Positions 1 through 6,823 of a stretch of DNA of 17,762 bases are shown piece by piece. Position 1 is the first letter of the stretch. The number at the start of each line of letters is the position of its first letter. The notes beneath the pieces were generated by a model that was given only the letters and a program-made list of their open reading frames with translations, ran no database searches and was not told the DNA's origin. The DNA comes from an uncultured Phycisphaerales bacterium (GTDB lineage Bacteria; Planctomycetota; Phycisphaerae; WQYP01). The translations under genes were made by a program, and so were the position numbers. The DNA is taken from NCBI GenBank assembly GCA_903868035.1, contig CAIPTQ010000058.1, positions 1 through 17,762 on the forward strand. Direction: 5' to 3'.

Positions 1-522
1 ATCCACCCCCCCCGCCACTCCAGCCCCATTGCCCTGGCTCTTGATGTAGGCGGCAAGTGCGGCAAGGTAATCCTGCGCGACCTGCGGGGCGGCGGCAGGG
101 TCTTTGGTCAGGTCGTCATACTGTGCTTGCAGGAGCTGCGCCTTCCAGAGATTCTCCGCCGGCGTCCCCTTCGCGGCGGCAAGTTGGGACTGCATGAGGT
201 CGATCTGCTTGAGGTGGAGAAGCTCGCGGGCGTATTGAGAATCGGAGTGGGGCGCGGGGGCGGTCTGAGCGCGTGCGATCAGGCCGAGCGCGGCAAGGAG
301 AAAAACGGAACCCGTAGCGTAAGCGAGGGCGAACCGGCTATCGCGCGGTAGGCGGGGTCTTCGCGCAGGCGATGAGGAAACATTCCTATGCGAGGGACCA
401 CTTTTCGCCGGCGCGAAGGAGCCGCCCTCTCCCGCGAACGCGAGTTCCCCCTTGCTTACGCTACGGGTTCCGTTGGCCACGCCCTGGCCCTTGCTTACGC
501 TACGGGTTCCGTTTTCCATCAT
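1..522 (-). CDS. Secreted helical protein of unknown function, partial (C-terminus beyond window)
   Basis: The frame is open from ATG at 522 to the left edge (174 codons, no stop). The ATG overlaps the stop of the upstream exbD in an ATGA arrangement, so it reads as the fifth gene of the operon and may be translationally coupled. Residues about 63-86 form a signal-peptide-like hydrophobic stretch ending in ARA-Q, a plausible signal peptidase I site. The mature part (from about residue 87) is rich in Gln, Ala, Leu and Lys and looks helical or coiled-coil (for example LLHLKQIDLMQSQLAAAK). Residues 1-62 are odd: they lack helical character and include two copies of a dispersed repeat read as NGTRSVSKG, and a third, inverted copy encodes part of the hydrophobic core (FALAYATGSVF). 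No ATG lies closer to the signal peptide; GTG at 480 is an alternative start. I do not recognise the family. A periplasmic partner of the ExbB/ExbD complex, perhaps TPR-like, is an inference from context. Confidence 0.65.
   Translation of the reverse strand, partial: MMENGTRSVSKGQGVANGTRSVSKGELAFAGEGGSFAPAKSGPSHRNVSSSPARRPRLPRDSRFALAYATGSVFLLAALGLIARAQTAPAPHSDSQYARELLHLKQIDLMQSQLAAAKGTPAENLWKAQLLQAQYDDLTKDPAAAPQVAQDYLAALAAYIKSQGNGAGVAGGVD
304..329 (-). repeat. Dispersed 26-bp repeat (SLTLR/RTRSVSEG family), copy 1
   Basis: This copy lies on the minus strand, with core CGCTTACGCTACGGGTT. Read in the frame of the left-edge gene it encodes LAYATGSV inside the hydrophobic signal region. Further copies at 449-474, 488-513, 4107-4132 and 5992-6017 match it with at most a few substitutions. 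Confidence 0.85.
449..474 (+). repeat. Dispersed 26-bp repeat, copy 2
   Basis: Same core CTTACGCTACGGGTTCCGTT as copy 3, plus strand, only 13 bp away from it. It lies inside the open frame of the minus-strand left-edge gene, where it reads NGTRSVSKG. Confidence 0.85.
488..513 (+). repeat. Dispersed 26-bp repeat, copy 3
   Basis: Identical to copy 2 over the 26 bp. It lies 4 bp from the proposed start codons (ATGATG at 522-517) of the minus-strand left-edge gene. Confidence 0.85.
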
Positions 523-1010
523 TTCACCGGAGAAAACGCGACCTGCTTGAATTTCAGCTTCACGCAATAGTCGTAGATTGTGATCACATCCTGGTAGGGC
601 ACGTTGCGGTCGGGGACGATGAGCACCTGCACCTCGTCGGAGATGGTGGCGCGGCGCTGGGTGAGACGGGCTTCGATGGCCTGGTTGAGGCGCTGGTCGG
701 CATCCGTGATGGCGTTCATGGGGAGGGAGTCTTCGTTAAAGGCGGTGACGATGGTGGTGAGCTTGCCGGCAAGGTTGGCGCGGGCGAGTTTGATGTTCAT
801 GCGGACGGGGGGGAGTTTCTGGGCGCCGGGTTCGGAGCCCAGGCCCTCCTGATCGAGGGATGCGGTGTTGCTTTTGAGGATGAATTCCGGGACGGCGATG
901 GTGGTGCCGAGCATAAAGAAGATGAGGATGCACATGACGATGTCCACCATGGGGGTCATATTGGGCCCGACATGGTGCATTTTATTGAGGATGCCGCGGC
1001 GGTGGTTCAT
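519..1010 (-). CDS. ExbD/TolR-family proton-channel subunit (second copy)
   Basis: Product of about 163 residues from the ATG at 1010; the frame can be extended to a TTG at 1067. ExbD/TolR proteins have one N-terminal membrane helix and a periplasmic domain, and with ExbB/TolQ they form a proton-driven motor in the inner membrane. The motif NMTPMVDIVMCILIFFM, about 20-35 residues in, carries the essential membrane Asp (MVD). The rest is a periplasmic domain ending in FSPVK. I prefer the ATG at 1010 because the helix then sits at the usual distance from the N-terminus and GGAG lies upstream, though spaced rather far (13 nt). It follows the other exbD and its stop overlaps the next gene. The two ExbD proteins differ clearly in sequence, so they are not a recent duplication and may form a heteromer. 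Confidence 0.88.
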   Translation of the reverse strand: MNHRRGILNKMHHVGPNMTPMVDIVMCILIFFMLGTTIAVPEFILKSNTASLDQEGLGSEPGAQKLPPVRMNIKLARANLAGKLTTIVTAFNEDSLPMNAITDADQRLNQAIEARLTQRRATISDEVQVLIVPDRNVPYQDVITIYDYCVKLKFKQVAFSPVK

Positions 1011-1074
1011 GGAAAAGGTGAAACTCCAGGGGAAACTTCGGTGATCAAGCGCGTCTCGGATATACAATTCATGC

Positions 1075-1500
1075 TTACTCCGGTTTGCGTGTGGAAAAAT
1101 TGACGCTGCTGATGTTGGCCTGGGCGCAGGCGACGAGGATCGGGGAAATATAGTTGTACGTCAGGCCCTGGTCGGCACGGATCATGACCTTCAGCTCGGG
1201 ATTGCGGATGCGCTCATCATGCAAAAAGACACCCAGCACATCGACCGTCACCGGACGCGCCCCGGCGAAGATGTCCGGCGGATCGGCCGGATTGGCCTTG
1301 GCGACGAGATTGACAAGCAGTTGGCCCTGGGAGTCCACCTCCTGGCCAAGCTGGGCGATGGGCAGCTTCATGGACTTGGCTTCCTCCCGGGCGAACTGCC
1401 CGCAGAGGAGGAAGAAAATGATCAGGCACATGATCACGTCGATCAACGGCGTCACGTTGACGTGATTGGTGGGCATGGGTGCAAGGGCTTTCAGACGCAT
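1075..1500 (-). CDS. ExbD/TolR-family proton-channel subunit (first copy)
   Basis: 141 residues from the ATG at 1500, which has a good ribosome binding site (GAGGA, 5 nt spacing); the frame is open to 1557 but that would overlap the upstream gene. The motif HVNVTPLIDVIMCLIIFFLL (about residues 12-31) is the ExbD/TolR membrane helix, with the Asp of LID as the proton-carrying residue. The remaining 110 residues are the periplasmic domain (for example VMIRADQGLTYNYI, the usual beta-strand near the C-terminus). It acts with the ExbB/TolQ-like protein encoded 25 bp upstream to harvest proton motive force for envelope work. The substrate of this system cannot be read from the sequence. Confidence 0.92.
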   Translation of the reverse strand: MRLKALAPMPTNHVNVTPLIDVIMCLIIFFLLCGQFAREEAKSMKLPIAQLGQEVDSQGQLLVNLVAKANPADPPDIFAGARPVTVDVLGVFLHDERIRNPELKVMIRADQGLTYNYISPILVACAQANISSVNFSTRKPE

Positions 1501-1525
1501 GGGATTCCTCAAAAAGGCGAGCCGT

Positions 1526-2365
1526 TCACACGGGGTTGGGCGACCGGGCGGGGGCATCCTCGGCGCGGATATTCTTGCGCTTGTCGTCAGGGCGCTCCGC
1601 GGTGGGATCGGGGCGGAGTTCTTCGAGCAGTTCCTCGGCCAGCAGCGCGGCGCGGGTGGCGATTTTGTCGGCCTTGGTGCGGTAGAAGCCGTAGACGACC
1701 AGGCACGGGATGGCCACGAAAAGGCCGAAGAAGGTATGCCATAGCGCGGTGCTTACGCCCAGCGAGAGCTTGTTGACGATCTGGTCATTGGGCATCCCCG
1801 GGGCGCCCTTGAGATTGTAGAACGCGATGATCATGCCCAGGACAGTGCCCAACAGCCCCAGCAGCGGCCCGATGTTGCCGATGACGTTCAGCGGCTCGAT
1901 CCGGCGGAACATGTCGGATGTTTGCTCGCCGACTGACGACTCCAGCGCCTCGCGCATGGCGGCATACTTGAGATGCGCCCGGCGGATCGCGGCATACAAG
2001 GCACGCGAAACAAAACTCGAATCCGAGGCCGTGAAGTCCATCAACTCCTTGTAGTCCTTGTCGGCGATCAGCGTGCGGATGCGCTCGGTGGAACTCGGCG
2101 GGGCGATCTTGCTTTCACGGAGGTGCAGCATGGCGTCGATGGCCAGGGCTATGCCGGCGATCGAGGCCATTCCGAGCATGGAGAGGATGAGATAATCGAA
2201 AATCGGAAAGACCCAGTTGGTGATGAAACCGGAGTTTGTTGCGGCCGGCGCGGTGGCCGGCGCGCTCGCCGCGGCACCGGCCGGGACGGCCGCCAGCGCG
2301 GGCAGGGCCAGCAGCGCCAGCAGGAGAAAACTTGCCGCCAGAAGACGAACGTTGCGGGAATTCAC
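1526..2365 (-). CDS. MotA/TolQ/ExbB-family proton channel protein
   Basis: Channel subunit partnering the two ExbD proteins. The GTG at 2365 has a perfect AAGGAG six bases upstream and gives a normal signal-peptide start (VNSRNVRLLAAS, hydrophobic run, ALA). An alternative ATG at 2398 overlaps the stop of the VWA gene (ATGA) and adds 11 residues. After the signal peptide and an Ala/Pro linker come a membrane helix (about residues 50-78), a cytoplasmic helical part, and the diagnostic MotA/TolQ/ExbB region NVIGNIGPLLGLLGTVLGM (about 160-178) with a final membrane helix (about 205-226). A cleaved N-terminal signal peptide with an extra periplasmic segment before the first helix is common in planctomycete and delta-proteobacterial ExbB relatives. 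The C-terminal tail is charged. Confidence 0.92.
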   Translation of the reverse strand: MNSRNVRLLAASFLLLALLALPALAAVPAGAAASAPATAPAATNSGFITNWVFPIFDYLILSMLGMASIAGIALAIDAMLHLRESKIAPPSSTERIRTLIADKDYKELMDFTASDSSFVSRALYAAIRRAHLKYAAMREALESSVGEQTSDMFRRIEPLNVIGNIGPLLGLLGTVLGMIIAFYNLKGAPGMPNDQIVNKLSLGVSTALWHTFFGLFVAIPCLVVYGFYRTKADKIATRAALLAEELLEELRPDPTAERPDDKRKNIRAEDAPARSPNPV

Positions 2366-2394
2366 GAAGCACTCCTTGGGGATCGCGCGGGCGA

Positions 2395-3423
2395 TCATTC
2401 CGTAATAGCCTTGGCCGTGACCAGTTTCGCCACGCCGCCGTTTTCCTGGGCCAGTTTCTCCAGCCGCTTGTAGCGTAACGTGTCGGCCGGCGTCAACTGG
2501 TCCGAGTAGTTGAACATGATGGCATTGATATGCGTAAGCTGCCCCTTGTTGAGGGTGCGCACCTCCTGGAGGACCCCATCCGAGAGGTTGCCGTCGGTGA
2601 AGAAGTAAATCAGGTCGGGGGACTGCAAAAACGCCCGTTTGAACGCCCGGATAAAGCCGGTTTCCTCATCCGTCTCGCCGCCCCGGGCCACGGTGTCCCG
2701 GAATCCGGCCAGGGTCCGGGCCTTGTTTTCCGGAGTCGCCCGCGCCAGCGCGCCGGTCCCCACGGACATGGTGCCGCCGTCCAGCGGCCCGGTGAAAATG
2801 ATCAGGTCGAAGAACTGGAGGGGCACGAGATTGTTGACCGAATCCTGCACGGCGGCCTTGACGGTGCCGGGGGCGATTTCGCCGTATTTGCCGTAGATGT
2901 CCACCAGTGAGCCGGTGCAGTCGATGAGGTAGACGATTTTGGTGGCGTTGCCCGGCGTGCCATAGAAGGAGGAACGCGGCGCGACACCCGAGCCCCCGGG
3001 CGTGCCGGCATAAGCGCCAGTGCCGCCGCCGGTGGTGGATGGTCCGGTAGTCACGCTGGCGCCCGAACCGGCAAAGATGCCGACCGCATCCTGCGCGCCG
3101 CTGAGGAGCGCGGACACATTTTGCGTCCCGTTCTGGCCCCACCCCTCGGATTGGGCAAGTTCCAGCAGGCGATTCGGGACGGCCTGGCGGCTGCCACCGT
3201 CACCGGTCGTCTGGGGGCGTTCGATAAATGCGGGGTCTTCAAACGTGCGGGTCACGATCACTGGCCGCCCTTCATCGGGGGTAGAAAGCGCACGATCCGT
3301 CAAATAATACGCAAACCCACCAATCAGCCCCAGCGCCAAATGAAAAGTGATGCTCGCCATCCACGGCAGGTAGCTATCGAGCCGGTTCGGCTGGCGGCAG
3401 GCGTAGGGCATGGCGGGGTTCAT
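2395..3423 (-). CDS. Membrane-anchored von Willebrand factor A (VWA) domain protein
   Basis: 342 residues. A single membrane helix at about 22-42 is followed by a linker rich in Gly, Ser and Thr (about 70-155) and a C-terminal VWA domain. The metal-binding MIDAS residues are visible: D168-C-T-G-S172 (a DxTxS variant of the usual DxSxS), a Thr in GGETDEETGF around 251, and TDG around 276-278. VWA domains bind protein partners through a divalent metal. It is the first gene of an operon with ExbB/ExbD. The topology, an N-terminal anchor, a flexible linker and a C-terminal extracytoplasmic domain, resembles TonB/TolA, so it may be the mechanical output arm of the channel complex (inference). No clear ribosome binding site precedes the ATG at 3423. 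Confidence 0.88.
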   Translation of the reverse strand: MNPAMPYACRQPNRLDSYLPWMASITFHLALGLIGGFAYYLTDRALSTPDEGRPVIVTRTFEDPAFIERPQTTGDGGSRQAVPNRLLELAQSEGWGQNGTQNVSALLSGAQDAVGIFAGSGASVTTGPSTTGGGTGAYAGTPGGSGVAPRSSFYGTPGNATKIVYLIDCTGSLVDIYGKYGEIAPGTVKAAVQDSVNNLVPLQFFDLIIFTGPLDGGTMSVGTGALARATPENKARTLAGFRDTVARGGETDEETGFIRAFKRAFLQSPDLIYFFTDGNLSDGVLQEVRTLNKGQLTHINAIMFNYSDQLTPADTLRYKRLEKLAQENGGVAKLVTAKAITE

Positions 3424-3477
3424 GGATGACTCGGGTCAGTACAGTGCCGAAAGCATAGCGTATCGGCTACCGGCGGC

Positions 3478-3483
3478 ATTGTA
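3478..3483 (-). promoter_or_regulatory. Putative extended -10 promoter for the VWA-ExbB-ExbD operon
   Basis: On the minus strand the sequence TGCTACAAT is an extended -10 element (TGnTACAAT, five of six bases of TATAAT). It lies about 55 bp upstream of the VWA start codon. The -35 region is poor (CTACAG at 17 bp spacing). Predicted by eye only. Confidence 0.35.
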
Positions 3484-3547
3484 GCATAGCCGAGAAAGGT
3501 CTGTAGCCTTTGGCAGCTCCCTAATCGCGATATTTTCGGTCCTTCCC

Positions 3548-3576
3548 TTGACACTACACCTTTTTTACGCTATCAA
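3548..3576 (+). promoter_or_regulatory. Sigma70-type promoter for the DUF2934 gene
   Basis: TTGACA at 3548-3553, a 17-bp spacer, and TATCAA at 3571-3576. The predicted start near 3583 gives a leader of about 128 nt before the ATG at 3711. The leader contains an 8-bp inverted repeat (TCGGGGTA at 3596-3603 and TACCCCGA at 3620-3627). Confidence 0.6.
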
Positions 3577-3710
3577 GGACACCGGCGTTGGAGGGTCGGG
3601 GTAGAGGTTTCGGGTTGTATACCCCGAACGATGGCACGACGAACCCTGAACATGGTTTTGTGCATTGGAATACCCTGCGTGATGGTTCATTTTTGCAAGG
3701 AGCTTTAATT

Positions 3711-3983
3711 ATGGCTTTTCCCAAGAAAAATTTCAAAAACACACCCGCCACAGTCCCGGCCAAGGCCCCCGCTGCGGTCGTAGCGGCCGCCCCGGCGCCG
3801 GTCGCGGAACGTTCGGAACTCAAGGGCTTGGGCAAACCCAAGACCCCTGCCACCCTACGGTCCTTCACCCAGGACGACATCGCCCGCCGGGCCTACGAGA
3901 TTTACGCCAGCCGCGGCTATGCCGACGGCGATCCCGTGGCCGATTGGCATGAAGCCGAACGGCAGTTGAAGGCCGGGCTGTAA
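3711..3983 (+). CDS. Small DUF2934-domain protein
   Basis: 90 residues. The ATG at 3711 is preceded by AAGGAG eight bases upstream; the frame is open further upstream, but this start has the ribosome binding site and leaves the promoter at 3548 outside the gene. The N-terminal half is a basic then Ala/Pro-rich low-complexity segment (residues 1-45). The C-terminal part (about 55-87), DDIARRAYEIYASRGYADGD followed by a WHEAERQL motif, matches the short DUF2934 helical domain. This domain is widespread in planctomycetes and proteobacteria and has no established function. It is transcribed divergently from the VWA operon and stands alone. The basic N-terminus would suit nucleic-acid or protein binding, but that is a guess. 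Confidence 0.88.
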   Translation: MAFPKKNFKNTPATVPAKAPAAVVAAAPAPVAERSELKGLGKPKTPATLRSFTQDDIARRAYEIYASRGYADGDPVADWHEAERQLKAGL

Positions 3984-4031
3984 GGAGTGCCGTTGGCAGT
4001 TGCCATTCCGGATTCCGCGCGTGTGATTTCA

Positions 4032-4055
4032 GAGCCGCGACCGTAAGGGAGCGAC
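4032..4055 (+). repeat. Dispersed repeat, second family (GCGACCGTAAGGGAGCGA type)
   Basis: Unit GAGCCGCGACCGTAAGGGAG followed by CGAC. A diverged copy occurs at 12073-12096 (GCTTGCGACCCGTAGGAGAG followed by CGAC). Both lie in intergenic DNA. I recall the same type of unit from other planctomycete genomes but cannot check that here. Confidence 0.55.
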
Positions 4056-4106
4056 CATCATTGCTGGAGTACACCCGTCATTTCTGAAGGAAGAGCTTTG
4101 GCCTTG

Positions 4107-4132
4107 CCCTCGCTTACGCGACGGGTTCTGTT
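4107..4132 (+). repeat. Dispersed 26-bp repeat, copy 4
   Basis: Two substitutions relative to copy 1 (CGCTTACGCGACGGGTTCTG core). It lies directly before the CPBP protease gene; its end runs into TAGAAT (4132-4137), a -10-like hexamer ten bases ahead of the ATG. Confidence 0.8.
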
Positions 4133-4146
4133 AGAATGCCGCGCGC

Positions 4147-4920
4147 ATGGCACGGTTTGACTATCGACAAACAGACACCCCCGTTCCCGCCCCCCAGGAT
4201 CTCCGCGCGCGGCTGCGTTTGTGGCTGCGCGAGCGGCCGCAGATGCCGTACCTTTTGCCGTTCATCGTGTTCGTGCTGGTGATGCTGCCGGGGAGTTTCG
4301 GCAACATCGCGGGCCTCGATTGGGCATCGCTCTGGAAACAATGGCTCCCGGTGACATACCCGCTCAAGACGGTGCTGGCGGCATTGCTGCTGTGGTGCTG
4401 CTGGCCCTGGTATGCCCGCATCCACTGGGGCAAACTGGGGCTGGGTGTGGTATTTGGCCTCGTCGGCACGGGGCTTTGGATCGGCACGGAACTCCTCTGC
4501 CAACGCGTCGGCATCTCCGCCCAGCCCGCCGCCTCCGACATGTACAACCCGGACCTCATGCTCGGCGGCGGATGGAAAGAGTGGCTCTTTCTGTGTATTC
4601 GCGTCGCCGGACCCACGCTGGTGGTGCCGGTGATGGAGGAACTTTTCTTCCGCGACTTCCTCATGCGCGCCCTGGTGCGCGGCGGGCGGTTTGAGGAGGT
4701 GCCCGTCGGCACCTTCACCTGGCTGAGCCTGCTGGCCATGAGCGTGCTGTTTGGCGTGAATCATGGCCGCATGTTCGTGGCGGGCGTCGTCTACGGCCTG
4801 CTCATGGGGGTGCTGGTCATCCGCACCAAGAGCCTCGGCGCGTGCATCGTCGCCCACGGCGTGACGAATTTTACGCTGTATTTGTATGTGATTTACACAG
4901 GCGACTGGCAGTTCATGTGA
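4147..4920 (+). CDS. CPBP-family intramembrane metalloprotease (CAAX protease-related)
   Basis: 257 residues with about six to eight hydrophobic helices. It carries the three signature motifs of the CPBP (CAAX protease and bacteriocin-processing) family: EELFFR (E164, E165, R169), FGVNH (H206) and HGVTNF (H237, N241). These residues line the intramembrane active site of the Rce1-type glutamate protease. The overall layout resembles the CAAX prenyl protease-related group that accompanies exosortase/PEP-CTERM systems in planctomycetes and verrucomicrobia. No exosortase or PEP-CTERM tail is seen in the window, so that link is tentative. No clear Shine-Dalgarno sequence precedes the ATG. It is followed 42 bp downstream by the dehydrogenase gene on the same strand. 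Confidence 0.88.
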   Translation: MARFDYRQTDTPVPAPQDLRARLRLWLRERPQMPYLLPFIVFVLVMLPGSFGNIAGLDWASLWKQWLPVTYPLKTVLAALLLWCCWPWYARIHWGKLGLGVVFGLVGTGLWIGTELLCQRVGISAQPAASDMYNPDLMLGGGWKEWLFLCIRVAGPTLVVPVMEELFFRDFLMRALVRGGRFEEVPVGTFTWLSLLAMSVLFGVNHGRMFVAGVVYGLLMGVLVIRTKSLGACIVAHGVTNFTLYLYVIYTGDWQFM

Positions 4921-4962
4921 GGAGCCGGTGGCCGTGTATCAGTTGTCAGAAAGGATTCTGGA

Positions 4963-5967
4963 ATGATTCGTGTGGTACACCTGGGGTTGGGGGAAATCGG
5001 CAAGGGGACCATCGAAGTGCTTTTAGCGCAGCGTGCGGCGGGGGTGCGGCTGGTGGGCGTGGTGGATGTGAATCCGGCGCTGGCGGGGCGGTCATTGCGT
5101 ACGGAAATGGCGGGGCGCATCAAGGATGTCCCGGTGCTTAAAATCGCTGGCTCGCTCCGCCAAGTGCTCCAGGCCGCCCAGGCCGATGTCGCCACCATGA
5201 CCACCGGCAGCCGCACAGTGGATGTCCGCGGCACCGTGGAGGAGCTGATCGCCGCCGGCGTCCATGTGGTCTCCACCTGCGAGGAGCTTTCCTTCCCCAA
5301 ACTGCGGGCCGCGAAAATTGCCGCCGCCCTGGACCAGCAGGCCCGCCGCGCCGGCGTCGTCATCCTGGGCACCGGCGTCAACCCCGGCTTCGCCATGGAC
5401 GCCTTCGCCCTGGCCTGCACCGCGCCTTGCGCGCAGGTGCGTTCCATCCACATCCTCCGCAGCCTCGACGCCCGCAAACGCCGCCGGCAACTGCAAAAGA
5501 AAGTCGGCGCGGGCATGAGCCTGACTGAAGTGCAGGCCCTCATCCGCCGGAACGCCATCGGCCATGTGGGTCTGGGCGAGTCCGTCGCCATGATTGCCGC
5601 GGGTTTGGGCTGGAAGCTGGAGACGATCCGAGAAAAGTTCACCCCCGTCGTCGCCCGACAACCCGTCTCCAGCGCCTTCTACCGCGTGAAAACCGGCCAA
5701 GTCCGCGGCATGCGCATGACCGCCGCCGGAATCGTTGCCGGAAAAAAGAAAATAGAACTCGATCTCACCATGGCTCTGGGTGCCGACACCTTCGACGAAG
5801 TCCGCGTGGACGGCGACCCGCCCCTAATAGTGCGAACAACCACAGGCTTTCCCGGGGATTCCAGCACCGTGGGCATCCTCGTGAACTGCGCCCGTATGGT
5901 GGCCGGCCTGGCGCCGGGGGTGCGGACGATGCTGGATGTGTTGAAGGTCAGGAGCGTGGGGGTGTAG
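4963..5967 (+). CDS. NAD(P)-dependent dehydrogenase, DapB / 2,4-diaminopentanoate dehydrogenase-like
   Basis: 334 residues; the ATG at 4963 has AAAGGA upstream. An N-terminal Rossmann fold starts MIRVVHLGLGEIGKGTIEVL with the dinucleotide-binding GLGEIG at residues 8-13. STCEELSFP (about 106-114) and GTGVNPGFAMD (about 136-146) are typical of dihydrodipicolinate reductase-like proteins in the 2,4-diaminopentanoate dehydrogenase (Ord) group, which act on amino- or imino-acid substrates. A basic segment, DARKRRRQLQKKVGAG, lies around residues 170-185. The true substrate is unknown; members outside clostridia are usually annotated only as dihydrodipicolinate reductase-like. Base usage is patchy: the first ~200 bp and last ~80 bp use G-ending codons, the middle C-ending ones. 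Confidence 0.82.
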   Translation: MIRVVHLGLGEIGKGTIEVLLAQRAAGVRLVGVVDVNPALAGRSLRTEMAGRIKDVPVLKIAGSLRQVLQAAQADVATMTTGSRTVDVRGTVEELIAAGVHVVSTCEELSFPKLRAAKIAAALDQQARRAGVVILGTGVNPGFAMDAFALACTAPCAQVRSIHILRSLDARKRRRQLQKKVGAGMSLTEVQALIRRNAIGHVGLGESVAMIAAGLGWKLETIREKFTPVVARQPVSSAFYRVKTGQVRGMRMTAAGIVAGKKKIELDLTMALGADTFDEVRVDGDPPLIVRTTTGFPGDSSTVGILVNCARMVAGLAPGVRTMLDVLKVRSVGV

Positions 5968-5991
5968 GACATTTTCGGCATTCTCAAATAA

Positions 5992-6017
5992 CCCTCGCTT
6001 ACGCTACGGGTTCTATT
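5992..6017 (+). repeat. Dispersed 26-bp repeat, copy 5
   Basis: Core CGCTTACGCTACGGGTT, last bases diverged (CTATT instead of CCGTT). The final TT falls on the first bases of the proposed -35 box of the rpmI promoter. Confidence 0.85.
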
Positions 6018-6044
6018 GCCGCCCATCCCCCCTTTGGCTATACT
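6016..6044 (+). promoter_or_regulatory. Putative promoter of rpmI-rplT
   Basis: TTGCCG at 6016-6021, a 17-bp spacer and TATACT at 6039-6044. The predicted start near 6051 leaves about 107 nt of leader before the rpmI start codon. Ribosomal protein leaders are often autoregulated by L20, but I did not identify a clear L20-binding mimic here. Confidence 0.5.
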
Positions 6045-6157
6045 ACCCAACTCGCCTCACCGGGCCGGGGTCACAAGCGGCGCAACGCGCCCCCCTGAGC
6101 GCTCCAAGGATCGCGCACCGTTGGCGCTGTTCGCGGTGAAATACAGGAGGCACATAC

Positions 6158-6364
6158 GTGCCCAAGATGAAAACCCACAAGGGGACCAAGAAACGCGTCA
6201 AGGTCACCGCCACCGGCAAAATCAAGTTCCACAAGCACAACAAGGGGCACTTGCAGTCCCATAAATCCGGCAACCGCCGGCGGCGGCTGCGGCGCACCAC
6301 CACCATCACCGGCCCCTATGCCGCCAAGATGATCATCCACCTGGGCCCCGGCGCCCGCGACTAA
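6158..6364 (+). CDS. rpmI: 50S ribosomal protein L35
   Basis: 68 residues, very basic, starting MPKMKTHKGTKKRVKVTATG, the conserved L35 N-terminus. The start is GTG at 6158, supported by AGGAGG seven bases upstream. L35 is a component of the large ribosomal subunit. The central HKHNKGHLQSHKS and RRRRLRR stretches match the family and the length is normal. It is followed 58 bp downstream by rplT on the same strand. The gene for initiation factor IF-3 (infC), which usually heads this operon, is not upstream; a DapB-like dehydrogenase gene sits there instead. Confidence 0.97.
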   Translation: MPKMKTHKGTKKRVKVTATGKIKFHKHNKGHLQSHKSGNRRRRLRRTTTITGPYAAKMIIHLGPGARD

Positions 6365-6422
6365 GTCCCCGTCATTTGACCCTTGACCACTTTCCCCTGA
6401 CCACTATTATTCGGAGGTTCTC

Positions 6423-6785
6423 ATGCCCCGCGTTCGTATCGGAGCTGCCCGCCATAAACGTCATAAACGCCTGCTCGCCCGCGCCAAAGGTTTCGTCGGC
6501 GGACGTTCCAAGCTTTACAAAACCGCCCATGAAACCCTGCTGCGTGCCGGCAACCACCGCAAGGGCGACCGCCAGCTCAAGAAGCGCGAATACCGCGCCC
6601 TGTGGATCACCCGCGTCTCGGCAGCCGCGGCCTCCCGCGGCCTGCGCTACTCGCAGCTCATCAACGGCCTGCTGAAGGCCAAGATCACGCTGAACCGCAA
6701 ATCCCTCAGCGAAATCGCCATCGCCGACCCCGCGGCATTCGACCAGATCGTCGCCAAGGCCCGGGAAGCGCTGGGGCTTAAGTAA
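6423..6785 (+). CDS. rplT: 50S ribosomal protein L20
   Basis: 120 residues, full length for the family. Starts MPRVRIGAARHKRHKRLLAR and contains the conserved AKGFVGGRSKLYKTAHE and the C-terminal rRNA-binding part (LWITRVSAAAASRGLRYSQL). The ATG has GGAGG six bases upstream. L20 binds 23S rRNA early in large-subunit assembly and in several bacteria represses its own operon. It is the last gene of the unit and is followed by a strong intrinsic terminator. The usual downstream neighbour pheS is absent. Confidence 0.98.
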   Translation: MPRVRIGAARHKRHKRLLARAKGFVGGRSKLYKTAHETLLRAGNHRKGDRQLKKREYRALWITRVSAAAASRGLRYSQLINGLLKAKITLNRKSLSEIAIADPAAFDQIVAKAREALGLK

Positions 6786-6823
6786 CCCCCCCACCCAACG
6801 TCCCAATTTCCACCACCCATGAC

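Noticed and set aside
372..1103. Plus-strand frames of up to 243 codons opposite the exbD genes
   Set aside because: Shadow frames; the minus strand carries the exact ExbD membrane motif and operon spacing.
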